Shown here: piece after piece, positions 5,627 through 5,736 of the stretch | Position numbering within the stretch: position 1 is the stretch's first letter | Layout of the letters: every line of letters begins with the position of its first letter | Assembly (NCBI GenBank): GCA_021776885.1 | Contig: JAJFFA010000028.1 | Span: forward strand, 1 to 5,736 | DNA from: Planctomycetota bacterium | GTDB taxonomy: Bacteria > Planctomycetota > UBA1135 > GCA-002686595 | Length of the DNA: 5,736 bases | Reading direction: 5' to 3' | Notes under the pieces: generated by a model | The model's input: the letters and a program-made list of their open reading frames with translations, nothing else | The model's database searches: none | What the model was told of the DNA's origin: nothing | Made by a program: the position numbers and the translations under genes

Positions 5627-5736
5627 ATGAGCGTCGCCGAGGACCGCCCCGTGGACCGCCCTGGGCCCCTGGGCCCAGCGCGATCCGGCGCGGGGCCCGC
5701 GCCGGGCAGGGTCCTCGCGGTCCTCGCCGTGGCCTG
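5627..5736 (+). CDS. Start of a rightward gene, truncated by the window edge
   Basis: The ATG at 5627 opens a frame that runs without a stop to the end, giving 36 complete codons. The first 27 residues are polar and Pro/Gly-rich (MSVAEDRPVDRPGPLG and on), then VLAVLAVA begins a hydrophobic stretch that looks like the first membrane segment of an integral membrane protein. Codon third positions are mostly G/C, but this has little weight in such GC-rich DNA. No clear Shine-Dalgarno precedes the ATG. A self-complementary CTGGGCCCAG (5668-5677) and an 8-base inverted repeat at 5687-5703 lie inside it. The family cannot be identified from this much sequence. Confidence 0.5.
   Translation, partial: MSVAEDRPVDRPGPLGPARSGAGPAPGRVLAVLAVA

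Noticed and set aside
5687..5703. Inverted repeat GGCGCGGG/CCCGCGCC as a terminator
   Set aside because: It has a one-base centre, no T-run, lies inside the probable coding start at 5627, and such palindromes are frequent in DNA of this GC content.

Overview
This is a very GC-rich window (third codon positions are almost all G or C). It is tightly packed with chromosomal-type bacterial genes. Small coiled-coil proteins, a TPR protein and alternative start codons suggest a Planctomycetota-like or other high-GC deep-branching bacterium. That assignment is an inference from gene style; no rRNA or marker gene settles it.

Layout: (1) bases 1-1366 hold a two-gene plus-strand unit. The first is a 3' fragment of an unrecognised helical protein whose C-terminus faintly resembles sigma region 4. 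Four bases later comes a 304-residue protein with three TPR-like repeats. (2) A 225-base C-rich gap (1367-1591) carries a hairpin and, next to the following gene, a small dyad that covers its ribosome binding site. (3) Bases 1592-4218 hold three plus-strand genes: a TetA-like MFS efflux protein, a short exported coiled-coil protein, and a XerC/XerD-type tyrosine recombinase that overlaps the coiled-coil gene by 26 bases. (4) A short convergent junction contains a 9-base tandem repeat. (5) Bases 4255-5518 hold two minus-strand genes, a 95-residue coiled-coil protein followed by an EamA/DMT-family transporter. (6) Bases 5519-5626 form a divergent intergenic region, after which a plus-strand gene appears to start at 5627 and run off the window.

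The recognised functions are housekeeping or general: small-molecule export (MFS and EamA) and site-specific recombination of the kind used to resolve chromosome dimers. The MFS, coiled-coil and xer genes are probably co-transcribed, and translation of xer is probably coupled to the gene before it. No shared pathway is evident. I see no CRISPR array, tRNA, rRNA, insertion sequence, prophage or defence cassette, and no convincing novel multi-gene system. The points of interest are the overlapping coiled-coil/xer pair, the dyad over the MFS ribosome binding site, the uncharacterised TPR pair at the left edge, and the repeat at the convergent junction.
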